Shown piece by piece: positions 43,481 through 51,964 of a DNA stretch of 64,000 nt. Position 1 is the first letter of the stretch. Every line of letters begins with the position of its first letter. The notes beneath the pieces are model-generated. The model had not been told where the DNA came from. It saw nothing but the letters and a program-made list of their open reading frames with translations, and searched no databases. The translations under genes and the position numbers were made by a program. The stretch comes from DTU015 sp964641455 (lineage in GTDB: Bacteria > Bacillota > Sulfobacillia > Fermentithermobacillales > Fermentithermobacillaceae), in NCBI GenBank assembly GCA_964641455.1, contig CAZXLH010000009.1, positions 1 to 64,000 of the forward strand, given 5' to 3'.

Positions 43481-44898
43481 TAAACCTCCACCCCCATGTC
43501 TTTGAGGACCGAAACGACAAACGCCGGATTTGCCTTTGCATCTTCAGCCAGGAACTCCAGTTCTTCCTCTGTAACTTTCGTGACTCTGTTTCTGTTTACG
43601 GCATTGCGAATGTAAGATCTGCGCATCCTGTCAAGATCCATTTCAGTGATACCAACTTGTGAAAAATGCTCAGGAATTACTATGGCCTTTCCCGGAACGT
43701 TTTGCTCCGGATCTCCGCGCCAAACGGTAATTCCGTTCTTGCGGGCAAAGTCCAGCTGAGCATTGGGATGTTTTCCGGCTCCTGTATATTCAGTTTCCTG
43801 AACTACTACAATTTCATCTTCAGGAAGTTCTCTGGCAAGAGGAATAGCCGCAGCAAGTGACGTATTTCCTGCAGGCCCTCTTTCCATGCCTTCAATCTGT
43901 GCCAGGGCCTCGGTTACGTAAAACACTTCACCCTGGGTAACGGTAACATACCTGTCCAAATACCTAAGCGGCCTTGCAGCATTCTTGGGAACGTCAGTCC
44001 TGTCAGGCCAGGTAGCGAAAGGTACTCCAAACCCTGTATGTCCCGTGGTAAATGACTTTTTATTGAAATCATTGTCAGAGGCCATATGAAGGCCTGAAAG
44101 ATCTACGCTGGCTCCTATTATCTTTGAATCTTTTGCTCCCGCCTTGAGCGCACCTCTGGCTGTGCCTGTTACGTTACCGCCTCCTGCATGGGTTACCACA
44201 ACATAGGCAGGATCTTTTCCGTATCTCTCTCTCACCTGCTCCACTAATTCGTACCCAAGAGTCTCTACCCCTGAGATGCCAAAGGGGCTATATAAAGATG
44301 CGTTGAAATACCCTGTCTCCTCCAGCAAGATAAGAGCCGAATAAAAAAGTTCAGGGCCGACTGTTAACTGTACAACTTCAGCGCCTAAGGCTTCACATTT
44401 TCTTGATTTTTCTATTATTTCAGGTTGCCCAACATGATGCGAATCGAATACTTCTTGCACAATAATGCAACCCAAGTTCATCATAGCTGCTTGCGACGCA
44501 ACCGCAGCCCCATAGTTTCCGCTGGTAGCTGCAAGCACTCCGGGATAACCGAGTTGCTTTGCATGGTATACCGATACACTTGCCCTTCTGTCCTTGAAAC
44601 TTCCGGAAGGATTACTCGCTTCATCCTTAACCAAAATTCGGGCTCCGTAACCTTTCCGTGAAGTTTTCCTTACGAGCCGGGTTATGTTTTTAAGTTCAAG
44701 AAGAGGTGTACTCCCAACGCCTGTTTGCTTTTGAATCTGAGTTACTTTTTCCAGAGAATACCCGGCTTTTTGCATCATGCCTTCATAATCAAAAGCAATT
44801 TTGGACTGAATGAACTCTTCGTATTCAATACCCAAAGCTTTTTTCATGATTTCACCGCGACGAGCCATTACCGCTTTGTAAGATAAGTCACGAGACAT
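43480..44898 (-). CDS. ortB: 2-amino-4-oxopentanoate thiolase, PLP subunit OrtB
   Basis: OrtAB cleaves 2-amino-4-oxopentanoate with CoA to acetyl-CoA and D-alanine. The 472-residue OrtB is a fold-type II PLP enzyme with the lysine in NPSGSFKDRRASV, the glycine loop THAGGGNVTGTARG, and ATSGNYGAAVASQAA. ATG at 44898 follows GGAGGGGAATTGAC, 1 bp past the ortA stop. The length is as in the family. Confidence 0.95.
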   Translation of the reverse strand: MSRDLSYKAVMARRGEIMKKALGIEYEEFIQSKIAFDYEGMMQKAGYSLEKVTQIQKQTGVGSTPLLELKNITRLVRKTSRKGYGARILVKDEASNPSGSFKDRRASVSVYHAKQLGYPGVLAATSGNYGAAVASQAAMMNLGCIIVQEVFDSHHVGQPEIIEKSRKCEALGAEVVQLTVGPELFYSALILLEETGYFNASLYSPFGISGVETLGYELVEQVRERYGKDPAYVVVTHAGGGNVTGTARGALKAGAKDSKIIGASVDLSGLHMASDNDFNKKSFTTGHTGFGVPFATWPDRTDVPKNAARPLRYLDRYVTVTQGEVFYVTEALAQIEGMERGPAGNTSLAAAIPLARELPEDEIVVVQETEYTGAGKHPNAQLDFARKNGITVWRGDPEQNVPGKAIVIPEHFSQVGITEMDLDRMRRSYIRNAVNRNRVTKVTEEELEFLAEDAKANPAFVVSVLKDMGVEV

Positions 44899-44899
44899 G

Positions 44900-45205
44900 T
44901 CAATTCCCCTCCTTCAACATGGCTCTTAATTCTTGGCCAATGTTTGAAAGTTCAGGGATACATGGCCCGAATGTATGAGTATATCCGGGGTTGACTCTGG
45001 TGAGAGTACCCTTAACTACACGGTTAGCGGGAGTGTGTATTTCAACCTCCTGCCCAATCTTTCCAGGCGTAAGGGCCCAACCTTTTATCCAGCACTCCAA
45101 AGGAACCTTTTTAGTGTCATCAGGAACGTCAGGAGAACGTTCGCCGGATTCCAATACAATATAGTGAATCTCAACCCACTCGCCCTTTTTACATGCTTCT
45201 GCCAA
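44900..45205 (-). CDS. ortA: 2-amino-4-oxopentanoate thiolase, small subunit OrtA
   Basis: OrtA, about 101 residues, carries the block GEWVEIHYIVLESGERSPDV and DDTKKVPLECWIKGWA, diagnostic for the family. I chose TTG at 45205 because the SD TGAGGTGG is 5 nt away; GTG at 45214 lies inside the SD. The two subunits are coupled (1-bp gap to ortB). Confidence 0.9.
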   Translation of the reverse strand: MAEACKKGEWVEIHYIVLESGERSPDVPDDTKKVPLECWIKGWALTPGKIGQEVEIHTPANRVVKGTLTRVNPGYTHTFGPCIPELSNIGQELRAMLKEGN

Positions 45206-45269
45206 AATTACCACCTCAATATCGGTACTTGAAGTTAACCAGGTATATCATATTGAACCTTACTGCCAA

Positions 45270-46295
45270 CTATTGCTTAGAGGTGACACCTGTAATTCCA
45301 CGCGGGACAGGTAAATCAGCCATAGTCAAAAGGCCGGGGGACCCCTTAAGCACAAGAGGGATCATATTAACTGCAATAGCCATAGTTCCGGTTCCTCCCG
45401 GTATTTCAGGTTCTATAGCTACATTAATAGGTGGGTCTCCCTCGATCTTAATATAATCACCTGTCTTGACTCCTTCCGCTTCAGGGCATACTTGCTGAGG
45501 ATGCTCAAGCAGTATCACTTCTTTGCCTTTACAATACGCCCTCGCCGTGTGGCGACAACCTGCCACATTTCCAGGAGCAACCTTGACATGATCGGTAACC
45601 CGCTCAACATTTGTGAAGATAGGCAGCCTATCTTCAATTATTTCATCAATTTCCCAACCCAGCGCCTTACCTATCAACATTATCGATTGTTTAAATCCAA
45701 CATGGCCTACAATATCTCCAGAGGCCAATCCTTTTTGAAACCCCGCGGGAGTTATGCCCACACCTTGGGTTTGCATAACGGTAGGGCCAAACGGGGCCAA
45801 ATCGTTTACTCTCTTTCCGTGGATACGTCTTATTTCCCTGCATATGCCTGTAAGTGAAACAATCAGCGTATCTAAAACGAAACCGGGGTTAATGCCTGTT
45901 CCTAAAACAGTCTTCCCCTGTTTACGGGCTATGGAGTCTATCCGGTTAGCCAATTCCTCTGATGCCACCCATGGATAAGCCATTTCCTCTGCAATCGTTA
46001 TTACATCAGTGTTTTCTTCAAGAGCATATTTTATTTGGGGAAATACGTCTTTAACGAAAGACGCTGTGACCACCAGAGCAATATCCGGTTCATGGCTGAA
46101 ACCTTCTCTCAAATCGTCAGTCACCTTGACACCAATCGAGCTTGAGCCCAGAAGTTCGCCAACATCTTTTCCTACCTTGTCCGGATGATTATCGATAGCT
46201 GCCACAATTTGCATGTCTTTCTTTTCAAGCAGCATAGATGCCATACCGCTTCCCATAGCCCCAAGCCCCCACAAAAGGACCTTTGTGTTTGCCAT
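45270..46295 (-). CDS. ord: 2,4-diaminopentanoate dehydrogenase
   Basis: This 341-residue NAD(P)-dependent enzyme oxidatively deaminates (2R,4S)-2,4-diaminopentanoate to 2-amino-4-oxopentanoate. The Rossmann motif LLWGLGAMGSGMASM is at the N-terminus, followed by TGINPGFVLD and GVGITPAGFQKGL. ATG at 46295 follows AAAGGAGGTCAGGGA. As first gene of the ornithine operon it lies 55 bp before ortA and behind a 289-nt leader. Confidence 0.95.
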   Translation of the reverse strand: MANTKVLLWGLGAMGSGMASMLLEKKDMQIVAAIDNHPDKVGKDVGELLGSSSIGVKVTDDLREGFSHEPDIALVVTASFVKDVFPQIKYALEENTDVITIAEEMAYPWVASEELANRIDSIARKQGKTVLGTGINPGFVLDTLIVSLTGICREIRRIHGKRVNDLAPFGPTVMQTQGVGITPAGFQKGLASGDIVGHVGFKQSIMLIGKALGWEIDEIIEDRLPIFTNVERVTDHVKVAPGNVAGCRHTARAYCKGKEVILLEHPQQVCPEAEGVKTGDYIKIEGDPPINVAIEPEIPGGTGTMAIAVNMIPLVLKGSPGLLTMADLPVPRGITGVTSKQ

Positions 46296-46584
46296 TCCCT
46301 GACCTCCTTTTGTATCTTAAGGACCAATTAATAGCAAAACCTTTGCTATCCATGTATGTGGCTTCGAGTCACCGGCAGAGTCAGTAGCCCCACTACCCTT
46401 ATTCATTCTTGCATAAAGCGAAAACTCCTTCTTTTCAGCCGACAAACATTTGCCAAAATCAATAGAAAAGTCTCAACAAAACAGCATTTAACAGAAAATT
46501 TGCACAAGCGAGGCCGGGCCACTTGCTTCTATGGCTTGCAATAATCAGGTATGTCTTTGCGGTAAGCGGGGCTAACAGCAAACA
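46296..46584 (-). promoter_or_regulatory. Leader/promoter region of the ornithine operon
   Basis: This 289-nt gap between cwlD and ord contains several stems. A perfect ATAGCAAA-GGT-TTTGCTAT hairpin (46331-46349) ends 22 nt before the SD. Upstream lie GTGACT-CGA-AGCCAC and GTAG-TGGGG-CTAC stems, in a stretch reading GTAGTGGGGCTACTGACTCT. This could be a regulatory leader for an ornithine-, B12- or amino-acid-responsive switch. It does not match the lysine, cobalamin or T-box consensus that I know. Confidence 0.4.
46504..46525 (-). terminator. Possible terminator of the ribosomal/cwlD operon
   Basis: A stem of about eight pairs (two or three of them G-U), GCAAGTGG with TCGCTTGT, is followed 3 nt later by AAATTTT. 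It lies 60 nt beyond the cwlD stop. It is weak, so some read-through into the ornithine operon is possible. Confidence 0.35.
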
Positions 46585-47313
46585 CTAGTTGTCCTGTGTA
46601 ACGAATTTGATAACTGCCTTATGTATACATGAAGCAAGTTGCTGCTGATATTTGGCTGAACCTAAGAGCTGCTCTTCCTGAGAGTTAGACAAAAACCCCA
46701 ATTCTACAGTTACAGCCGGAATTTCGGCATGATTGAGAATGAAGTGATCTAATCTTGAAGAAATTTCCCTGTCGGTTTCCGTGGATTTTACCAGTTCATC
46801 CTGAATGAGTTGAGCAAGTATTTTGGATTGAGGATTCTGTGAATCATTGTAAAAAGTTTGAGCCCCTCTTTCGTAAGGATCAGTAAAAGCATTACAATGG
46901 ATAGAAATAGCAATAGTTGATTTTGACTGTTTCATAAGCCTTATTCTTGCCACAACATCGCTTACGTCAGCAGTCTCGAGATCGTAATCTCCTGTACGGG
47001 TATATACAACCCGAGCCCCGCTTCGTTCAAGACGCACCCCTAAGAACAAGGCTACTTTGAGAACAATGTCTTTTTCTGTATATGTAATTCCACAAGCTCC
47101 CGGGTCAATCCCTCCGTGGCCTGGATCTATGAATACCACATGGCCTGACAGCGGGCCGACAGCGGTAACCGGGATCACACCTCTGGAGATTACCAGGCTA
47201 AACAGTAATGAAACTGCTAATACTCCCAGTAAACTCCTTAGAGTCATCACAAAAAGGGGCCGGCCTCTTCGCCTGCCCCTTCTCCGCCTTCTTCTTCGCC
47301 GTGGTATGCCCAT
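46585..47313 (-). CDS. cwlD: N-acetylmuramoyl-L-alanine amidase, CwlD-like
   Basis: The 242-residue protein has a highly basic N-terminus with eight consecutive arginines, one membrane segment (about residues 24-44) and an Amidase_3 domain. Zinc and catalytic residues are visible in FIDPGHGGIDPG, IAISIHCNAF and VTVELGFLSN. The placement after rpsI is classic for CwlD, which makes muramic-delta-lactam in the spore cortex, so spore formation is suggested though not proved. ATG at 47313 sits 9 nt after GAGAGGAA. Confidence 0.85.
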   Translation of the reverse strand: MGIPRRRRRRRRGRRRGRPLFVMTLRSLLGVLAVSLLFSLVISRGVIPVTAVGPLSGHVVFIDPGHGGIDPGACGITYTEKDIVLKVALFLGVRLERSGARVVYTRTGDYDLETADVSDVVARIRLMKQSKSTIAISIHCNAFTDPYERGAQTFYNDSQNPQSKILAQLIQDELVKSTETDREISSRLDHFILNHAEIPAVTVELGFLSNSQEEQLLGSAKYQQQLASCIHKAVIKFVTQDN

Positions 47314-47399
47314 CCCCACAGTTCCTCTCAAAACAAAATATTGTATAAATGTATATACGCTTTCTAATCAAAAATATACCACAAATACAGGCTTGGATA

Positions 47400-47786
47400 T
47401 TAACGTTTTGAGAATTGCGAAGCCTTTCTCGCTTTCTTCAAACCATATTTCTTGCGTTCTTTCATTCGGGGATCACGTGTTAGATATCCTGCTTTCTTTA
47501 GCACACCCCTGTAATTGCCGTCCACCTTCAAAAGTGCCCTTGCTACGCCATGCCTGGTTGCTCCGGCCTGGCCGCTAAGCCCCCCGCCCCTTGCAGTAAC
47601 GTATATATCAAATTTTCCTTCAGTACCGGTTACACGCAAAGGAGAAGATACATGGGACTCCAAAACTTTGTTAGCAAAATAATCGGCAAGTTCTTCGCCG
47701 TTTATAGTAATTTTCCCTGTACCCGGCAAGAGTCTTACTCTGGCCACTGCATGTTTCCTTCGCCCAGTTGCAAATATTTGCTCCAC
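47400..47786 (-). CDS. rpsI: 30S ribosomal protein S9
   Basis: S9 contacts the P-site tRNA through its C-terminal tail. The protein, about 128 residues, begins VEQIFATGRRKHAVARVRL and ends in the expected ARKASQFSKR. I chose GTG at 47786 behind AAGGAGGGAAC; the open frame to 47870 lies inside rplM. It follows rplM by 1 bp. Confidence 0.97.
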   Translation of the reverse strand: MEQIFATGRRKHAVARVRLLPGTGKITINGEELADYFANKVLESHVSSPLRVTGTEGKFDIYVTARGGGLSGQAGATRHGVARALLKVDGNYRGVLKKAGYLTRDPRMKERKKYGLKKARKASQFSKR

Positions 47787-47787
47787 C

Positions 47788-48225
47788 TTAGTTCCCTCCT
47801 TGCCAAACGTCAGGTTTCTGCGCCTCATGGGGATGGTTGGCACCGGCATATACAAAAAGCCGCTTGCCAATCTGCCTCCCCAATTTATTCTTAGGAAGCA
47901 TACCCTTAACTGCTACTTCAATAACCCGCTCAGGGTGCTTTTTCATCATGACCCTATAAGGAATGTATCTGTCACCGCCGGGATACCCGGAATGGGTGAA
48001 AAATATTTTTTGATCGAGCTTTTTGCCGGTAAGAACTACCTCTTTTGCGTTTATTAATATTACGCTGTCTCCCATATCTACAGAAGGGGTAAACGTAGGT
48101 TTGTGTTTTCCACGCAATAATGTGGCGGCCAAAGACGCTATCCTGCCCAAAGGTTTGCCCTTTGCATCAATGATCCACCACTTTCTTTGTACCTCCCCTG
48201 GTTTGGCCATATAAGTTACGCCCAC
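47788..48225 (-). CDS. rplM: 50S ribosomal protein L13
   Basis: L13 is an early-assembly protein. The 145-residue sequence has YMAKPGEVQRKWWIIDAKG near its start and AVKGMLPKNKLGRQ. GTG at 48225, 8 nt after AAGGAGG, gives the family-like start; the frame to 48261 is upstream sequence. Confidence 0.97.
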   Translation of the reverse strand: MGVTYMAKPGEVQRKWWIIDAKGKPLGRIASLAATLLRGKHKPTFTPSVDMGDSVILINAKEVVLTGKKLDQKIFFTHSGYPGGDRYIPYRVMMKKHPERVIEVAVKGMLPKNKLGRQIGKRLFVYAGANHPHEAQKPDVWQGGN

Positions 48226-48288
48226 TGTCACAACCTCCTTATGCCGCCGTATAAGCAACATTCATTCTAACTTCACTGGTTTTTCCGG

Positions 48289-49053
48289 TCAAGAGAAACA
48301 CACTTTTTCCAAGCACAGTGCTTTGCCCGGAGCACATTTTCCAATTTTAAACCTGGTTTTCGATTCAGCCGCTTCAAGGGCGGCGCGTACCGTCCCCGGC
48401 GGAAGATAACCCCGGCCTATGTCCAACAAAGTTCCAACCATAAGCCTTATCATCCTATATAGAAAACCATCTGCTGTAATCCAAAACTCCCACAGGACAT
48501 CTTGTTGGCCTTCCAGATCTTTTCTTACCAATCTTGCACGCTTTACACTCCTAACAGTGGTCTTGGCTGAAGACCCCAACGCTCGGAAATTGGCAAAATC
48601 TCTTGTGCCTTCAAACTCCAGCGCTTCCCGGACCATCAAGTCGTAATCCAGGTTGCCCGGATACCACAAGACATACCTATGGGCTAAAATCGACAAGCGC
48701 TTACTGCGCCATATTCGGTAGCAGTAAGTCTTGCTGGTTGCATCTTTGACCGGATCAAAATCAAATGCAACTTGCTTTGCATAATTAACTATTATGTCTT
48801 CAGGTAAAAGCCCAATGAGGCCTTTTGGAATTCGGTGGGGAGGAATCGGCGAAACTGTATCAAAAGCGATTACCTGACCCCTGGCATGAACTCCTGCATC
48901 GGTTCTGCCTGCAGCCCTTACTGTAACAGAATGCTTCAAGAGCTTTTGAAGGGCATCCTCTAAGGCCTCTTGGACCGTTAATATATTCTTCTGCCTTTGA
49001 AACCCTGCATACTTGGTACCGTCATATTGAATCTCCATTTTGACCCGGGCCAT
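48289..49053 (-). CDS. truA: tRNA pseudouridine(38-40) synthase
   Basis: TruA modifies positions 38-40 of the anticodon stem. The protein of about 254 residues has the catalytic aspartate in AAGRTDAGVHARGQVIAF and FLYRMIRLMVGTL. ATG at 49053 is chosen by family start (MARVKMEIQYDGTKYAGFQ); it is 5 nt from the ecfT stop, with a poor SD, suggesting coupling. Confidence 0.94.
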   Translation of the reverse strand: MARVKMEIQYDGTKYAGFQRQKNILTVQEALEDALQKLLKHSVTVRAAGRTDAGVHARGQVIAFDTVSPIPPHRIPKGLIGLLPEDIIVNYAKQVAFDFDPVKDATSKTYCYRIWRSKRLSILAHRYVLWYPGNLDYDLMVREALEFEGTRDFANFRALGSSAKTTVRSVKRARLVRKDLEGQQDVLWEFWITADGFLYRMIRLMVGTLLDIGRGYLPPGTVRAALEAAESKTRFKIGKCAPGKALCLEKVCFS

Positions 49054-49057
49054 CTTA

Positions 49058-49888
49058 TTACGCCAAACCACGAGGCATCACAGGCCCAAACCGCACCCGG
49101 GTATAGATAACCAAGGCCGACATAACAACAGTCAGGCCGAAGGCGAGATAATCCTTCGGCGTTAAACGCAGTTCCCTCATTCTGGTTCGGCCTTCTCCGC
49201 CTCTGTAGCATCTGGCTTCCATGGCCATAGCCAGGTCATCTGCCCGTCTGAAGGCGCTTACAAACAAAGGAACCAAAAGAGGAACCAGGCTCTTGGCTCT
49301 TTGAATCATGTTGCCTGATTCAAAATCAGCCCCTCTGGCCATCTGAGCCTTCATTATCCTATCAGCTTCTTCAAGCAAAGTAGGAATAAACCTTAATGCA
49401 ATCGTCATCATCATAGCAATCTCATGGGCAGGAACACCTAGCCGGGAAAAAGGTTTGAGTATGTCTTCAAGCCCATCGGTTAGCTCGATGGGCGAAGTAG
49501 TGAGAGTCAAAAGAGACGTAAACAAAATCAAAATTATCAGCCGTACCCCTATAAAAAGGCCCTGCACTAAACCTGTCCAGGTGGCCTTAAGCGGGCCTAT
49601 TTGAAACATTGCCGGCCCGGGAGTTAGGAAAAGATGCAAAACCATAGTAAAACTCATAATAAAGATAATGGGCCTAAGCCCTCGGAGAAGCACCCTCCAC
49701 GGAATCTTGGAAAGCATTACTGCAGTAAAAGCAAAGATACCTGCAACAATAAATGCATAGAAGTTATTCCCAACAAATAGCACGATCATAAATATTAGTG
49801 ATATCAAGATCTTTGCCCTGGGATCTAAAGAGTGAACAACAGAACCAACAGGATAGTACTGCCCTATTATCACTTCGCTTGAAATCAT
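49058..49888 (-). CDS. ecfT: ECF transporter membrane coupling protein EcfT
   Basis: EcfT couples two ATPases to S components. The 276-residue protein starts IIGQYYPVGSVVHSLDPRAK, has about five or six membrane segments and the coupling-helix motif ADRIMKAQMARGADF (ARG). It overlaps ecfA2 by 4 bp. Confidence 0.93.
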   Translation of the reverse strand: MISSEVIIGQYYPVGSVVHSLDPRAKILISLIFMIVLFVGNNFYAFIVAGIFAFTAVMLSKIPWRVLLRGLRPIIFIMSFTMVLHLFLTPGPAMFQIGPLKATWTGLVQGLFIGVRLIILILFTSLLTLTTSPIELTDGLEDILKPFSRLGVPAHEIAMMMTIALRFIPTLLEEADRIMKAQMARGADFESGNMIQRAKSLVPLLVPLFVSAFRRADDLAMAMEARCYRGGEGRTRMRELRLTPKDYLAFGLTVVMSALVIYTRVRFGPVMPRGLA

Positions 49889-50751
49889 ATGGCTCCTGCC
49901 ACCCCTCTCCCCTTTAACTCTCTTACTATCTCACTGTAAGCTTCTTCAACAGTAAGGACATCGTTCCTAACCTTCCAACCTTTCTCACGTAACCTCTCCA
50001 TAAGAATGATTACATCAGGAGGCTTAAGATCTATTGATTCCAAGAATCTCCCCTGTGGAAAAACCTCCCTGGGTGTTCCGTCTTTAACCAGCCTTCCTTT
50101 GTTAAGAACCATGATTCTTTCACACAAACGAGCTACGTCATCCATGTTATGAGATACCAAAATCACAGTCATTCCGGTTTCATGAAGTTGCTTGATGTTA
50201 TCCAGAACTTCTTTTCGGCCTTTAGGATCCAGCCCTGCTGTAGGCTCGTCCAAAATAAGCACCTTTGGCTTAATTGCCAGAATACCGGCTATTGCCACTC
50301 TCCTGACCTGTCCACCTGAGAGTTCAAACGGAGATCGCGGTAACAGTTCCCGATCCAATCCAACAAGTTTACAAGCTTCTTTTACATGAATATCAATCTC
50401 ATGCTGAGAGTACCCAAGATTCTTTGGCCCAAAAGCAATATCTTCATAAACCGTCTCTTCAAATACTTGCTGTTCAGGGTACTGAAACACCAAGCCTATT
50501 TTCTGCCGTACCTGTTTTAGGTTGACTCGGTCTGACCAAATGTCTACATCGTCAACCAACACAGTACCTGACGAAGGCTTTAACAACCCGTTGAGATGCT
50601 GGATTAATGTTGATTTTCCCGAACCGGTAGCACCTATCAACCCAACAAACTCACCGTCTTCGATTCGAAAGCTAATCTCAGACAGAGCGGTTACTTCTGA
50701 CAAAGTACCTTTCATATAGGTATGTGTTAAGTTCTTGACTTCAATTGGCAT
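49885..50751 (-). CDS. ecfA2: ECF transporter ATPase EcfA2
   Basis: This ABC-type ATPase of 288 residues has Walker A GATGSGKSTLIQ, signature LSGGQVRR and Walker B VLILDEPTAGLD. It is the second ATPase of the shared ECF module and overlaps ecfA1 by 25 bp. It could energise QueT and other vitamin S components. Confidence 0.93.
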   Translation of the reverse strand: MPIEVKNLTHTYMKGTLSEVTALSEISFRIEDGEFVGLIGATGSGKSTLIQHLNGLLKPSSGTVLVDDVDIWSDRVNLKQVRQKIGLVFQYPEQQVFEETVYEDIAFGPKNLGYSQHEIDIHVKEACKLVGLDRELLPRSPFELSGGQVRRVAIAGILAIKPKVLILDEPTAGLDPKGRKEVLDNIKQLHETGMTVILVSHNMDDVARLCERIMVLNKGRLVKDGTPREVFPQGRFLESIDLKPPDVIILMERLREKGWKVRNDVLTVEEAYSEIVRELKGRGVAGAI

Positions 50752-51584
50752 AATTCATTCACCAGTTCATCTACTGTTAATGCGTCAGGATCTATGTCAA
50801 TACCCGCGGAACACAACATATGGCTCAGTTTGCCAACAGGCGGTATATCGAGCCCTATTTCATAAATCCTCTCCAGATTTCCGAAAACCCCTTTCGGAGT
50901 CCCCTTCATTACAATTTTCCCTTGGTTCATTACGATAACCCTGTCTGCATACAGAGCCTCATCCATATAATGGGTTATGTGAATAATAGTAATCCCCATT
51001 TCTTCGTTCAACCGTTTTACAGTTTTCATTACTTCTTCACGGCCGGCCGGGTCCAGCATTGCAGTGGGCTCGTCAAGAATTATGCATTTTGGCTTCATTG
51101 CCAGTATGCCTGCTATAGCCACCCTTTGTTTTTGGCCTCCGGATAAAAGGTGTGGAGCATGACGCTTGAATTTTCCCATACCTACAGCATCAAGAGCTTC
51201 TCCAACAGTCTTCCTGATCTCTTGGGGTTTTACTCCCAAGTTCTCCGGCCCAAATGCCACATCTTCCTCGACTACCGTGGCTACCAACTGGTTATCAGGG
51301 TTCTGAAAAACCATTCCTGCACCTCGCCTGATTTCCCAGGTGAGTTCAGAATCTTTGGTGTTCATTCCAAAGACCCAAACATCACCTTCACTCGGGAGCA
51401 ATAAGGCATTTAAGTGCTTAGCCAGGGTGGATTTTCCAGACCCGTTAGGGCCTATAATCACAACAAACTCACCTTGCGATATTGAGAATTCCACCCCGGC
51501 CAATGCCAAAACGTTATGAGTTTCATCCACCTCATATCGATGAAACAAGCCTCTTGCTTCGACGCGTCGGGCTTTTTCAGCCAT
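50727..51584 (-). CDS. ecfA1: ECF transporter ATPase EcfA1
   Basis: The 285-residue ABC ATPase has Walker A GPNGSGKSTLAKH, signature LSGGQKQRVAIA and Walker B IILDEPTAMLDP. The position after rplQ is the standard Bacillota location. ATG at 51584 follows AGAGGA; GTG at 51590 is an alternative. Confidence 0.93.
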   Translation of the reverse strand: MAEKARRVEARGLFHRYEVDETHNVLALAGVEFSISQGEFVVIIGPNGSGKSTLAKHLNALLLPSEGDVWVFGMNTKDSELTWEIRRGAGMVFQNPDNQLVATVVEEDVAFGPENLGVKPQEIRKTVGEALDAVGMGKFKRHAPHLLSGGQKQRVAIAGILAMKPKCIILDEPTAMLDPAGREEVMKTVKRLNEEMGITIIHITHYMDEALYADRVIVMNQGKIVMKGTPKGVFGNLERIYEIGLDIPPVGKLSHMLCSAGIDIDPDALTVDELVNELCQLKSRT

Positions 51585-51601
51585 GTACACTCAATCCTCT
51601 T

Positions 51602-51952
51602 TTACTTTTCTGGATCAACAAGCTGTATTACGGCCATGAGAGCGCCATCGCCGCGTCTTTGACGGGTTTGTATCACCCTTGTGTACCCACCTGAACGATG
51701 AGCATATCTGGGCCCGATGGTCTCGAAAAGCTTTGTTACCACGTCTTCGTTATTGATAAAAGCAAGAGCCCTTCTCCGGGCAGCCAGGTTATCTTGTTTT
51801 GCAAGAGTAATCATTTTCTCGCAAATGGACTGGGCCTCTTTAGCCTTGACGAGAGTAGTTTCTACTCTTTCATGCTCTAAAAGTGACGTCACAAGGCCGC
51901 GAAGAAGCGCCTTGCGTTGTGCTGTAGGTCGGTCAAATCGCGAGTAGCCCAC
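51602..51952 (-). CDS. rplQ: 50S ribosomal protein L17
   Basis: This 116-residue L17 begins with GTG at 51952, behind GAGGGGGAAACGAA, and reads SRFDRPTAQRKALLRGL. The last residues IQLVDPEK are as in other L17. It lies 12 bp after rpoA. Confidence 0.97.
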   Translation of the reverse strand: MGYSRFDRPTAQRKALLRGLVTSLLEHERVETTLVKAKEAQSICEKMITLAKQDNLAARRRALAFINNEDVVTKLFETIGPRYAHRSGGYTRVIQTRQRRGDGALMAVIQLVDPEK

Positions 51953-51964
51953 TTCGTTTCCCCC

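Noticed and set aside
46331..46349. Terminator between cwlD and ord
   Set aside because: The perfect 8-bp stem lacks a U-tract on the minus strand and sits only 22 nt before the ord SD, so a leader hairpin is more likely.
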